From: Henckelia pumila | Taxonomy: Eukaryota; Streptophyta; Magnoliopsida; Lamiales; Gesneriaceae | Assembly: GCF_033568475.1 (NCBI RefSeq) | Contig: NC_133123.1 | Location: 58,473,522 to 58,537,521, forward strand | Reading direction: 5' to 3' | DNA: 64,000 nt | Part shown: positions 11,150 to 21,517 of the stretch, in pieces | Layout of the letters: every line of letters starts with the position of its first letter | Numbering within the stretch: the first letter of the stretch is position 1 | The notes under the pieces: model-generated | What the model saw: the letters and a program-made list of their open reading frames with translations, nothing else | Database searches by the model: none | Told to the model about the DNA's origin: nothing | Position numbers and translations under genes: made by a program

Positions 11150-11224
11150 AGGGTGCAACATGAGGACTTCCCAGGGAGTCACCCATCCTAGTACTGCTCT
11201 CGCCCGAGCATGCTTAACTTCGGA
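11150..11224 (-). pseudogene. 5S rRNA copy 19, cut by a Ty3/gypsy fragment
   Basis: Only the 3' ~75 bases of the gene remain. At about 11224 the 5S sequence passes directly into minus-strand Ty3/gypsy protease sequence, so the array ends inside a gene. No target duplication is visible, so the junction looks like a deletion or recombination joint rather than a clean insertion. Confidence 0.92.
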
Positions 11225-11830
11225 TCAGAAATCCCTCTGCTCCCTTCTGTAACAACTCAATCATAGCAATAACAGATATCAAGGGAATTTTAGATCTAGC
11301 ACCCTTACCATAAAATTTCCATTCGTCAGCCATCACTGGTCTGAACCTCACTATCTTCTGAAAACAGTCAAATGTTGCTCTGTACTTGGTTAACATATCG
11401 ATACCGATTATACACTCAAAATCAGACAAACCAAGAACGATACAGTCAAGCTCAACTTCATTACCTTCGCACTTTAGTACCCAGTTTCTAACAGACTTCA
11501 CTGATACTATACCTTTTCCCAACGGTGAAGATATAGACACTACAGTAGCTAATGATTCAACAGGCAATGAATACAATGTAACAAATTGTTCAGAAATGAA
11601 GGTATGCGACACACCAGTATCGAATAAGACATAGGCAGGATAGCATAAAGAGAACAGTTACCTGCAATCACATCATCAGGCGCCGCTTGTGCTTGCTCCT
11701 CAGTCAATGCAAACACCCTAGCCTGCTGCCTTGGAGGTTGATTCACTGACTGACCTCCTCCTCCTCCTGCTCTACCCTGTACTGCTTGTTGTGGTTGAAA
11801 TGAATGCACAGAAGATTCTGATTGAGCCAC
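11225..11830 (-). pseudogene. Ty3/gypsy aspartic protease
   Basis: Minus-strand sequence with the conserved block SHTFISEQFV after the protease active-site region, then VLGLSDFECIIGIDML and RFRPVMADEWKFYGKG. These match the protease of 343-1140 block for block, at roughly two-thirds identity by eye. The piece ends at the 5S junction, just after GAEGFLI. Role in life: processing of the gag-pol polyprotein. Confidence 0.88.
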
Positions 11831-12117
11831 TGTTCTCGATGATCCAGCACCCTGTGCACCTTCAGAACCACGCTGTGGGCAGACTCGTGCAAAATGACCT
11901 GTCTGATTGCAAATGTGACAAGTACCAAAAACTCCTCGGCATTGTTCACTGGTATGTCGACCTCCACATTTCGTGCAATAAACATCTTACCTCTGTCCAG
12001 CTCTAGACTGTCGGGAACTACTTGAACTAGAAGAGCTACTACCACCTGATCTCTTGAACTGTTTGCTCTTGCCCTTAAAGAAACTCTTTTTTCCACTAGT
12101 ACTACCTCCAGCTTCAA
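11743..12117 (-). pseudogene. Gag zinc-knuckle region
   Basis: Between gag core and protease, the minus-strand sequence encodes a basic, serine-rich stretch and cysteine/histidine knuckle material (for example CHICNQTGHFARVC in one frame), which is the RNA-binding nucleocapsid part. It is more decayed than the gag core. Confidence 0.7.
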
Positions 12118-12166
12118 ATCGAGGTGGCTGTGGAATCTGTGGCTGTTCTTGTGATTGATTCATAGT

Positions 12167-12865
12167 TTAGGGAACAAACTGAGCTCCTCTTTGTTTCAGT
12201 ATTCCTGCTTCTGCACCCTTTGCACGATTCAGAGCATCAGCAAAGGTACTTGGTCTTCTCGAATTTTCAAGAGTAAACACGTCAGGATTCAAGCCATTTA
12301 TAAATTGATCGGCTTGAGCTTCGTCACTGGTAGCAACATGTGGAGCAAACTTCATCAAACTCGTAAATTTTGAAACATAATCTTCAATATTCATTTGGCC
12401 CTGTTGCAAACTTGCGAATTCCACTCCCTTGTCCTTCCGATAAGACACAGGAAAGAAACGCTGATAGAAAGCAGTTTTAAATACAATCCAAGTAATAACA
12501 GTACCTCGGTTTTCAAATGCTTTCTTTGTCGCTACCCACCAATTCTTCGCAAGGCCATGTAGTTTATGGATTACCAATCTCATTCGTCGTTCATCCGCAT
12601 AATCAAGTGACTCAAATAAGTGCTCCATATCCTCCAGCCAGTTCTCACAGTCAACAGAGTTCTCAGTCCCTTGCAGTGTCGGTGGTTTAAAGGACTGAAA
12701 TCGCATCAAAAGCTTCTCCATCGGATTGGCATCACCAAATAGATCAACAGAAGTACTACTCTGTCCATGTTCAGTTGTTGTCACTGGGACCTGTGCAGCA
12801 TTTGTCTGTTCTGGTTCATTCACTGCCAATGTCTGTCTAACTCTCGGTGCTGGTCGGGGAGGCAT
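12167..12865 (-). pseudogene. Ty3/gypsy Gag core (retrotransposon gag domain)
   Basis: A 232-residue minus-strand frame starting MPPRPAPRVRQT. Residues ~50-200 match the retrotransposon gag family: FKPPTLQGTENSVDCENWLEDMEHLFE, then ARNWW-like LAKNWWVATKKAFE, then FYQRFFPVSYRKDKGVEFASLQQG and NIEDYVSKFTSLMKFAP. This is the capsid-forming part. It ends near AKGAEAGILKQRG; that same protein position is where the element at 1-1691 is cut. Confidence 0.9.
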
Positions 12866-13198
12866 ATCTGATAAACAACCAGATTAGTGCACAATTCATC
12901 ATATCATAACACATTTCTGTTTTAGTTCCTCCTCTGATTAGCACAATTATGTCTTCTCAAGAGATCGAATCTAATTCATACTTATTCAATACATGTTATT
13001 TCTTCAATCAGATAATCATATAACATGTAATTCAGAAAACTGTAAGGCATTATCTTCTCATTCTATCACAACACCATGTGACAAATAAACATCGGGGAAC
13101 AAGAGTTCATATACCATACAAGTATGAAAGCAATAAATAAATCAGAATACAAGACTCGATCTACCCCGCTCATCTATTCTCAGTCCGAAAAACATAAC
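12866..13198 (-). other. Untranslated leader of the Ty3 element
   Basis: About 330 bp of AT-rich sequence between the gag start and the primer site. I see no coding sequence and no obvious repeat. Its place between PBS and gag is the normal place of a packaging leader. Confidence 0.7.
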
Positions 13199-13210
13199 GC
13201 TCTGATACCA
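13199..13210 (-). promoter_or_regulatory. Primer binding site, initiator-Met tRNA type
   Basis: On the minus strand the sequence is TGGTATCAGAGC, the usual plant retrotransposon site complementary to the 3' end of initiator tRNA-Met. It lies two bases inside the LTR end at 13213 and fixes the orientation and LTR boundary of the element. Confidence 0.93.
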
Positions 13211-13212
13211 CC

Positions 13213-15286
13213 TGTTGTGGGGACCTCGGGTTGCTAATCTTATCTTAGGGCAATTAACGATTGATAAACAATTAATCATGTATTTAAAAGAATACTCAAA
13301 CCAAATAAAAAAAATTTTAAAACTTGCACCTCGCTCGATTGGTTAAAGTCTACCGATCGAGCGAACTAAAAAACTCAACTCTCGGGTCTGAGCATAATTT
13401 GGCCTCGCTCGATCGGTCAAATATTACCGATCGAGCGAGTAGGAAAAATAAAGTTTTTGCTCAAGAAAAACAGGCCTCGCTCGATCGGTCAAATCTTGCC
13501 GATCGAGCGGCCTCTCTGCCCAGAAAATCTGCATGACTGATTTGCTATCAAAGCTGAATTCCAATCCCATAATTCATGCAAGATCAACTCAAAACATGAT
13601 ATATAAGTTCCAAATCATGCATATAAACATAAAAAAGGTCTCAAGCATCTATACATGCATTTGTTACATCGAACAAGTCTCTAAATAACGATAAACGACA
13701 TAAACTATCTCAAGTTTCATACAAGCATTCCAAAACCAACAAGATCTAAGGTTTGATGCTTTTAGATCTCAAACTTCATTTACAACCCGAGTCCTCACAT
13801 GCTAGACTCTCTCCCAAATTTCAATGACATCGTTGATCAGCTCCTTCCCTCTCTGTTGTTATGCACACATACAAAACAAGACAACAGCCGGATAAACTCC
13901 GGTGAGAAACAATTCTCAGTATAACCAACATATAGAAAGCGTTAAATAAATCACATTGACTCTATTTAAAACTCGACTCAATCAAATAGAGTAAATAATG
14001 CTTCAATAAGAACTGATTCATATCACTTCATTGCCATCAAGATTCGTAAACGATCTTGACATGGATATCCATCTAACGAGTTCGTAAATGACTCGCAAAT
14101 AAGGTTAACAGCAACCTTGGCTTAGAATCAATTCAATATAATCTCATATTGACTCAAATTCAAAGATCCAATACTTGAGATGGATCGACAACATCACAAT
14201 CAAATCAAAACATAAACAAGTATGTGGTTTTTGGCGGAACAACTCAAGAATAATCGTTCTTGAGTTTTAAAATCTCTAACTCTCGATATCGTCATTATAC
14301 CTTCGTTTATCTCGATTCTGAACTCTTCAAATCTGAAAGATACAATCAAAATACATATATCAAACTTCATTCCAATCTATCGTATGAAAATCGAGTCGAA
14401 AACATCATAAGATCATCAATCAAACTCATTTCAAACCTCAATCAAATTTCTTCGGTACAAAGTCGACGTCTTGATTTGTTGGCCTTCCAAACTCAACTGA
14501 AACTGAAGAATAAAAATGCTATAACATTCATAAAATCTAGATAAAGGCTTCAGCTTAGATATAGACCATCAAAACAGTCTAAAAACTCAATTCAACGGCG
14601 TAGCGATTGAAAATCGGTAACCGACGAAATACCGAAATCATTTCTAACTTCACTTCAATCATTCGTACAACATATATCAGCTAACATATCATCAAACTCT
14701 TCATAATATCAGCTATAAACAACAATCATAAGCTGGAAATCATGCTTGGACACAATAACATAAACTCATCAATCCGGTTTCGAATATACGAACAATAGAA
14801 TACCGAGAACAAGTTCATAATTTCAGAATCTGATCTCTGAAAATTCCTGATTTTGAAATCAATATAACACAACATAAAACTTACACGAGATTGAAGCCCT
14901 CGTTTCAAGGATTCTAGAACAATTTACGGAATCAAAATCGGACAACTGGTTCAAAAGTTACGGCAAATCGAAAATCCAAAATTCAAAAGAAACGAAGAAG
15001 GTCGGCTTGCTCTGTTCTAATATTCTGAATGAACTATCATATAACACGTATTCATGCGGACAAATCCAACAATAATTGGATATGTATTCAACTAATTGCA
15101 ATTTGGCCCCTGAAACTTCGTAAATTGCAATTCAGTCCTCGGCCTTATTTTTAATTCAATTTCAATCATAAATAATTTAAGAATATTAGAATTTAAATCA
15201 AAACTCTAAATATTTCCAAATTAAATATATTCAGATTAAAATCAAATTAAGTTCGGATTAATTTTTAATTAATCCCGGGCCTTGCA
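13213..15286 (-). repeat. LTR of the Ty3 element, about 2.07 kb
   Basis: The inner end is set by the primer site; the outer end is placed at the TGCAAGGCCCGGG terminus (minus sense, 15286). No long coding frame. A cluster of three GC-rich hairpins lies at 13330-13509, near the element-3' end of the LTR. An alternative outer end is 16184 (TGTAAGACCCGGG), because 15480-16184 repeats the outer third of this LTR. Confidence 0.75.
13330..13509. repeat. Three tandem GC-rich hairpins (CTCGCTCGATCGGT family)
   Basis: Three inverted repeats at 13330-13365, 13404-13439 and 13476-13509, spaced about 73 bp. The middle one is perfect: CTCGCTCGATCGGT, an 8-base AT-rich loop, ACCGATCGAGCGAG. The surroundings are AT-rich. 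Seen directly; function unknown. Confidence 0.9.
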
Positions 15287-16184
15287 CCATTTCAACTCAA
15301 ACATCATTCTATCTTCAAGTTCAAAACACTTCAAACCTATTCAAATCCGTCCACGGTTCAAAGTCATCAATCACGAGTTGTCAATCTCTTTTGAATTCTG
15401 AAATGAGATAATCATAATCATAATATATCAACAAGACATCCAGCTGAACAATCGATAATCAAACTTGCTCAAATTCGTGAACCGGTGTCATAGCGACTGA
15501 AAAATCGATAACCGAAACAATATCGACTTCGAAACTCACAACTAAACTTCATATATCCGCAATAAAACATCATAAACCAGAATCTCAGCGGCTATAAGTT
15601 TAAAATATAAGCTGTAAAATCATGATTAAGTGCAAACGACATGAACTCTTCAATTCGTTTGCGATATTGGAATGTATAAACGTTGAAGAACACATACATA
15701 ACATCAATTTCTGATGACTACCAAATTTCTATCTTCACAACATGCCGAAATACTGAGAAACTTACATTATATCGAAGTCCTTGTCGTAAGGATTCCAGAA
15801 CACTTTTCGGATTCGAAATTGGACAATCGAATCAAAAGTTACGGCGATTTAAAAATCAAAATATCAAAGAAAATGAAGATCTCGGCTTGCTCTGTTCGAC
15901 TTTCTGAATTGAATATAACATTTACACGTACACATGCTGATACATCAACTAATAATCTGATAACTTCAATTATAATTGCAGTTTAGCCCCTCACTTCTTC
16001 AATATTTTTAATTTGGTCCTCGACCCTTATTTTAATTCGATTTTAATCCTAAATAATTTAAGAATATTAGAATTTAAATCAAAACTCTAAATATTCCCAA
16101 ATTAAATATACTCGGATTAAAATTAAATAATCTCAGATTAAATTAAATAATCCATGATTAAATTAAATAATCCCGGGTCTTACA
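15287..16184 (-). repeat. Partial second LTR related to 13213-15286
   Basis: The stretch 15480-16184 repeats 14590-15286 with moderate divergence. Shared landmarks include AGTTACGGC, CGGCTTGCTCTGTTC, CCTAAATAATTTAAGAATATTAG and the terminal AATCCCGGG(T/C)CTT(A/G)CA. 15287-15480 shows no clear match. It may be the outer third of a related LTR lying head-to-tail, or an internal duplication of one long LTR. Confidence 0.7.
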
Positions 16185-16250
16185 GCACGGACCAGCACAC
16201 GGACCCTGGGCCTGGGTCCGGACCAGGTCCGTGCCTGGGTCCGGGCACCT
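16185..16250. repeat. GC-rich hairpin cluster (CACGGACC family), LTR remnant
   Basis: Nested inverted repeats made of GCACGGACC, GGGTCCGG and GGTCCGTGC. The same words form the hairpins inside the solo LTR at 17967-20034, so this is probably a leftover of an LTR of that family, which the LTR ending at 16184 appears to abut. 16251-16369 has nothing I recognise. Confidence 0.7.
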
Positions 16251-16369
16251 TCGCGAGCTGATTCCGACCAGTTCTGAACCTATCTTATCTTTTTGGTCTT
16301 CATGCACTCAAATCATGATTAAACATCTTCCAAATTTATTTCCATGAATTCCAAATCCATCTAATCTCG

Positions 16370-17056
16370 ATGGAAAGTTACGTAACAACTCTTGGAACAA
16401 TAAGAATCTTCAAGCGCCTTCTAGATTCATATCAACACCAATGCAACTTTTCTTGCCAAATTTCCACGTCCCTGGAGAGAAATTCCCATTTGGGAGTACA
16501 TCCCAGGAAATCTAGATATTCTAGCTCGAAGAGCCTCTTTATTAAAGGAAAATTGGCAGAATGGTGTCATTGTACATCTTTACAAGAACGATATGTTCCA
16601 GGCAGAAATCCAGATCTTACAAATCTGGACAAAGGAGTGGACCATCAAGAAGTAAGATGTCATCCAAAGCATCAAACTCATCTCAAAGCACGGAACGAAC
16701 CCAACAAAAAAAACTTTCAGAAGAACTCACACTAGAGCCAACAAAAGTTTTAAATATTGCAATTGCTGGACATGTGGATCAAAGGGTCACATTTCGACCA
16801 ATTTTCCAGAAAATGAGCGAAAGGGAATAAATCATTTTGAACCTAATCCAGATATTCAAGAAGCAGTTTATTACCAAGATTTAATTCAAGAATACCAGTT
16901 TGAGAATATTCCCTCAGACAAAAGTGTATATGAAGAAGAATTCTTGAGTCCAGAAGAGTCGAATGGAGAGAGAATCAGAATCCGACTGAATAAGAAGTAT
17001 TTCGACACGAAAAACATGAGGATTTATCCGTTTTCCTTAGCCAAACTACTATATCT
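16370..17056 (+). pseudogene. Endogenous caulimovirid fragment, capsid-protein-like with zinc finger
   Basis: Plus-strand translations show a capsid C-terminal region. A stretch reading IPGNLDILARRASLLKENW is followed by a lysine- and serine-rich linker and a CCHC-type finger (CWTCGSKGHISTNFP), then an acidic tail beginning NHFEPNPDIQEAVYYQDL. This order is typical of the capsid C-terminus in plant pararetroviruses. The fragment is old, with several breaks. It lies to the left of the movement-protein piece at 22000, which is not the usual order in caulimovirid genomes (movement protein first). Confidence 0.7.
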
Positions 17057-17324
17057 CATAATTGCATCCACACCCCCTGTGAAAAGTCTAAAAAACATAA
17101 AACCCCCTGTGTAAAATTAATAGCATGTTAGACACTATGTTTTAAAAAAATTAGCATAAAAACCCCTATGAGAGGGTATAAATGTGCCCGAGTTTGTATA
17201 ACATAGAGGTGAAATGTGCTACATTTTAAAAAACTGAGGGATGCATTAGCCTATTAATATTTCTTAAGGGGTTTTATGCTTTTTAGATTTTTCACAGGGG
17301 GTATGGATGAATTAGCCCCATAAT
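17057..17324. mobile_element. MITE-like non-autonomous DNA transposon with 6-bp target duplication
   Basis: Terminal inverted repeats of about 45 bp: CATCCACACCCCCTGTGAAA... on the left, and on the right the reverse complement CATCCATACCCCCTGTGAAA.... The inner parts also pair (AAAACCCC and GGGGTTTT). The direct repeat CATAAT flanks it at 17057-17062 and 17319-17324, giving an element of 17063-17318 (256 bp). It has no coding capacity. The outermost few bases of the two ends differ, so one end may have lost a little. It interrupts the caulimovirid fragment, so it is younger than that integration. Confidence 0.85.
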
Positions 17325-17961
17325 GTAGTCCAAAAAATTATGATAGAAAATCCTACTCTATAGAGATATCAAGGATTTTCTTCAAGACAGATCGAAGAAA
17401 TTCTTAGAAAATATTGGTTTAAGAAAGCATCATCTGATCTATAAGATTTCCATAAGGAAAATGGAAATCACAATGAAACTTACAGGAAACCTTATGAAAA
17501 TGCAATTAATTCCTTTAGAAGAGATAAAGGAGGAATTGCAGGAGATGTTGAGATTGAAAGTATCTATTTAAATCGTATTTTGGACCTCGACTGAATCCTC
17601 GAATGGTTGTTATTCCAATTGTGAGTTCAATTGTGGTTGGTTGCTGGACTCTTATATTTCTCGTATGCCCATGTTAATTGACCAACAAATACTTTTGTGG
17701 AAAGAGGCCAACTAACAGATTGAACAATTTTTATCAAATGAATAGACTAAAATAATAAAGTGATCGACTGAAATGTAAAGAACATGAAAATTGTTTATGA
17801 ATGTTTGGAGACCGAAACTCCTACGTCACCCCGTCTTCCACCTCAAAAAGATTCACTTGAATTTGAGTATTACAAAATCTTACATCACCCCGATCCAAGA
17901 CTAGGACTTATCAATACCTATCTCGGAACTTCTAAACTTAACGTGATAATTACAGTCCTCG
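17325..17961. other. Decayed, probably viral, sequence between the MITE and solo LTR 1
   Basis: AT-rich sequence. Up to about 17600 the plus-strand frames have a composition like the caulimovirid pieces (charged, lysine-rich stretches), but I cannot name a domain. 17600-17961 shows nothing I recognise. Confidence 0.4.
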
Positions 17962-17966
17962 ACTGA

Positions 17967-20034
17967 TGTAACGTCCCAAATTTATCTTAATTGAGTTTAT
18001 TTGAGATAATAGGAGATTACAAAATTCAGGAGCCGATTTGATTTTGATCAGGGTCTATTTTGCAATTTTTGGATTTTTCAGGGACTAAAATGCAAAAAGG
18101 GGTTTTATTATATTATCTTGAGTTGAAAGTTGACTTGGTCTTCACAAGCTTCTCTTCTCCTTCTTCCCCTAAGCCGTATCCTCCATTGGATCTTGGAAGC
18201 GCCTCTTTCAAGCTTTCTAATCCCGGTTTTTGCTCGATCCGTCCGTTAGAATTTTAATCCAAAGGCAGATTAGCGATCACAACAGCGAGAGCTTTGTTTT
18301 ATCGTAAGTATTTTTTCGATCATTTATACTTCTATTTTCGAATGTTGTTAGAATCGATTGAGTTTCGGTTATGTTGCTCTTGAGCTAGTTCTTATCGATT
18401 ATTCTCAGTCGGTTTTGAAATAGAGCGTCGTTCGGATTTTTTATGATTTTGGAAGCATAATTCAAAAATGGAGATTTTGAGGTGTGTTGGAATTGAATTG
18501 TTTTTGATGTTTTAGCATTGATTTGAGTTGTTTGAAATGTTGTACTGCTGTATGCGTTTCCAGTTTGATCAATTTATAGTCGTTATGCCGCCGGTTTGAG
18601 TTTTGGGATTTTGAACCGTTTGAATTGTAGAACTATGGCAGTTGGGTTTGTTCGTCGTTTTTGATCATATTTTGCCTCTGTACAGATTCGTTTGAAGTTT
18701 TTCAAGCCTAGAGTTAGCAGAAGTCGATCGTCGAAGAGTTGTACGAAGAGCGGTAAAGAGTTTACCTTGAGCGTTGTTGTTGTTTAGGTTGTATAGATTT
18801 TGATATAACCTCTTTTGTAGAGTATTCAAAGTTGGAGCTAATTGCATCGAAAGGTACAAGCAGTCATCGTGTTAGCGGGATAGCACACTTGAGACAGTTT
18901 GTTTTTGAGTTTCCCTTATAATCACATACTTGCATCAATACTTGTTCTAGAATGGGGAACTTGTATTTTGTTGTTTGAGCTTTTGGTTATATGGCTAAAT
19001 GCTTATGTTTTCTTATGCATTCATCTCGAGCCTAAATCTTTGATTTTTAGCGGGATGTAAGCCCTCTTTGTTAGACGTTTTGGGGGCTATAATCGAGTGG
19101 CCTGGGTGTAGAAGTTCACCTAGTATCAGCATACTCCTTATAGTCGCACCAAAGTATAGGGGATTGGGATACGTGGCACCACCTCGATTGGGAGAGTCGG
19201 TGAGTTGTTACGTGATCTCATCCTCGGGATTCCAAAAGCATAGCAGCAATCCCTTGTTTATATCCCGATTTTAAAGACATGCATTTCATTCGTCTTAACA
19301 TTGAATATGGTGTCTTGAAATCATGTTGTTGATATATTACTTGTATTGCATGTTATGTTGCTTTTACTGGGAATATCATTCTCACCGGAGTTATCCGGCT
19401 GTTTCTTTGTTTTGTATGTGTACTTGGCGAAAGGTGGGGCAGGATCAAGTCAGAGGCAGCATGCTAGGGGTTGAGTTGAGTAGAAGTGAGGACTCGGTGT
19501 TTTTAGAAGTAAAATTGTAATTCGAACTTGTTTTGTATTCAGATTGTAATCTAGAACCGAAGCATGTTCTACTGGTTTGAATAATGTACAACTCTAGAAC
19601 TACCTTGTACTCTTTATGCATGTTTTATTGAAATTGTAGCATTGTGGAATTGAAGAATTGGATTGTGTTAGCATGGATTTGTTCTGCTGAAGCTTAAATT
19701 TTTCTGGTGCAGCAGGGCACGGACCCCGTGCCACGTTCGTGCAAGGGTCCGTGTCCCTTTTCAAGTTTTATAGTGTGCTTATTTTTGAGTGCACGGACCC
19801 CGTGCCACCTCCGGGTGAGGGTCCGTGTGGTCGGACAGAAACTCAGGTTTTTAGTGCAATGTTTAAGCATGGACCCGAACACGGAGGTGGTGCGGGATCC
19901 GTGTGCGCTTCTAAAACTTAGCGGGGTCCGGGCATGTTATTTAAAAAAAATTCTTCTATTGCTTTTAATCTTAGATCGTGTATGCTTACTTATTGTTTTA
20001 TCCGAGATTAGATGTTTAGAACCGAGGTTTCACA
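17967..20034 (+). mobile_element. Solo LTR 1, 2068 bp, with ACTGA target duplication
   Basis: It starts TGTAACGTCCCAAATTTATC and ends CCGAGGTTTCACA; both ends are typical of plant Ty3 LTRs. The direct repeat ACTGA lies at 17962-17966 and 20035-20039. No internal region is present, so a full element was reduced to one LTR by recombination. The duplication is perfect. The LTR carries GC hairpins at 19715-19905. Confidence 0.92.
19715..19905. repeat. GC-rich hairpin cluster in solo LTR 1 (CACGGACCC family)
   Basis: Three inverted repeats: GGGCACGGACCC with GGGTCCGTGTCCC (19715-19757), GCACGGACCC with GGGTCCGTGT (19791-19828), and a looser one at 19869-19905. Period about 75 bp. They lie 130-320 bp before the LTR end, in otherwise AT-rich DNA. 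Confidence 0.88.
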
Positions 20035-20205
20035 ACTGAACTCTCTTACAAGTTACAATGATATTGTTTGACAGAACACTAAATTGATCTTTAACAATGA
20101 GTTTACAACTTGATAAACTTAGCGCAATATGATCCTAAAATTGATCAAAATATAAATTTGAGGCGTGTGCTAGATCAGTTGCTTCAATGGTTCTTTAAGC
20201 TCTTA

Positions 20206-21512
20206 TGTAACGCCCCAAAATTATCTTAATGGACGTTATTTGAGATAATCAGAGATTTTAGAAGTCGAGGGCCGATTCGATTTGGATCAGGGACTAAAAT
20301 GCAATTTTTGGAATTTTCAGGGACTAAAATACAATAAATGGATTTATTAGATATTTAAGCATGTAATTGGATTTCTTTTCACTCCCATCCCTTCTCCTCC
20401 ATCGCCTCTCACCATTGAATATGCCCCATTTCAATTCCAAGCTTTGGGATTTCCATTTTAGCTCGATCCGTCCGTTGGAATTTGATCTGAAGTTAATATC
20501 TGCGATCATAGCGATGAGTGCTCCGTTTGGAAGTAAGTTTATCTTATTTCTGAGAGGTTTGAATTTTTGGTTGTCTTTAGAATTGATTTATATTCGGAGA
20601 GGATGATTATGAGATAGCCGTGATAGTATATCTAAGACAGTTCGAAGAAATAACGACGATTGGAATTGATATGAATTTTCTAGTGAATTTCAAAATTGGG
20701 GATTTTGAGATGTGTTGGGATTGATTAGGAATGGATGTTTGTTTATTGGAATGAGTTTATTTGATTGTTATTATGTTGTCTGCATTTTCGGTTTGTCAGA
20801 ATATAGCCGTTATGCCGTAAGTTTGAGTTTTAGATATCGTTTTGATGTTTTGAACGTATCGAGTTTGATTGAGCTTTTGATGTCGATATTGATCCTTATG
20901 ACTTCTTCTGATAGATTGAATTGAAGTCAGCAGAGTTGCGAGATAGCAGCTTTGGTCAGTTTGGAATATTGAAGTCGGTACAGTATCGATTTTCTTATTT
21001 ATCGATCGAAGAAGTTTATGTTTTGAAATCATGTCAGAATTCGAATGGGTTGTATTTGATTTGGAAGTATTGAATATTAGAACCAATTTTGATTGATGAT
21101 TATTGATTATCGAAGATAGTTCATTGATTGCATGTTACTAGATTCGGAATCGAGCAGGATAGAATTATGAAGTATGATTTGATTATGGATTAATGCATGA
21201 AGTTGAGCTATGCATGTTGAATGATTTATGGATTGGAGTTTGAAGCATTGCCCTGTTTCTGTTAATTTTTCTGTTGCCCAGGGTGCGCTCGATCCTATGA
21301 AATGCTGGGATCGAGCGTAGCCCCTGTAAAATTGGAGGCAGTGACTTTGTTCAATTGGTGCGCTCGATCCTGGCTTTTTTCCGGATCGAGCGCAGTACTG
21401 TTCACAAGAAAAATAATTTTTTTTAATTTCATTTGATGTCTTACCTTTTGGACTTTGAATGGTTCTCGATAGGACTAACTCTTGATTAGATGATTAGAAT
21501 CGGGGTCTCACA
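20206..21512 (+). mobile_element. Solo LTR 2, 1307 bp, with TCTTA target duplication
   Basis: It starts TGTAACGCCCCAAAATTATC and ends GGGGTCTCACA, flanked by perfect TCTTA repeats at 20201-20205 and 21513-21517. The first ~110 bp closely resemble the start of solo LTR 1 (same TGTAACG(T/C)CCCAAA opening, the same GATAAT...CAGGGACTAAAATGCAA words), so the two are sister families. The hairpins near the 3' end (21285-21394) differ in sequence. 20040-20200, between the two solo LTRs, has no recognisable content. Confidence 0.93.
21285..21394. repeat. Two GC-rich hairpins in solo LTR 2 (GCGCTCGATCC family)
   Basis: GCGCTCGATCC pairs with GGATCGAGCG (21285-21317), and TGCGCTCGATCC with GGATCGAGCGCA (21359-21394, a perfect 12-bp stem with a 12-base T-rich loop). 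Period 74 bp. Located 120-230 bp before the LTR end, the same relative place as in solo LTR 1. Confidence 0.92.
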
Positions 21513-21517
21513 TCTTA

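Larger units (their letters stand above)
1692..11224. repeat. 5S rDNA tandem array with one orientation switch
   Basis: Nineteen 5S copies alternate with non-transcribed spacers of about 400 bp. Most units are 517-521 bp; shortened ones are 479, 483 and 393 bp. The first two units are on the plus strand; from about 2849 onward all are on the minus strand. Each copy ends in a run of five or more T in gene sense, a Pol III terminator. In gene sense the 5' flank is an A-rich stretch (caaaacaataaag at about -28 to -16), with T rather than C at -1 and no clear TATA box, unlike the Arabidopsis 5S promoter. Almost every copy differs from the shared consensus, so this looks like a degenerate or peripheral 5S locus rather than the main functional array. 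Spacer-derived open frames that recur in the array are not genes. Confidence 0.97.
11225..15286 (-). mobile_element. Truncated Ty3/gypsy element, minus strand (protease, gag, PBS, LTR)
   Basis: In minus-strand order: an LTR (15286-13213), an initiator-Met-type primer site (13210-13199), a leader, gag (12865-12167), zinc knuckle (about 12117-11743) and protease (11830-11225). The rest of pol and the other LTR are lost where the 5S array begins. The LTR has TG...CA ends (minus-strand start TGCAAGGCCCGGG, end CCCCACAACA). It is related to, but clearly distinct from, the element at 1-1691. Several breaks are visible in the coding part. Confidence 0.88.

Noticed and set aside
1692-11224. A CRISPR-like or regulatory repeat array
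   Set aside because: The regular repeats are 5S genes plus spacers of about 518 bp, and the host is a plant.
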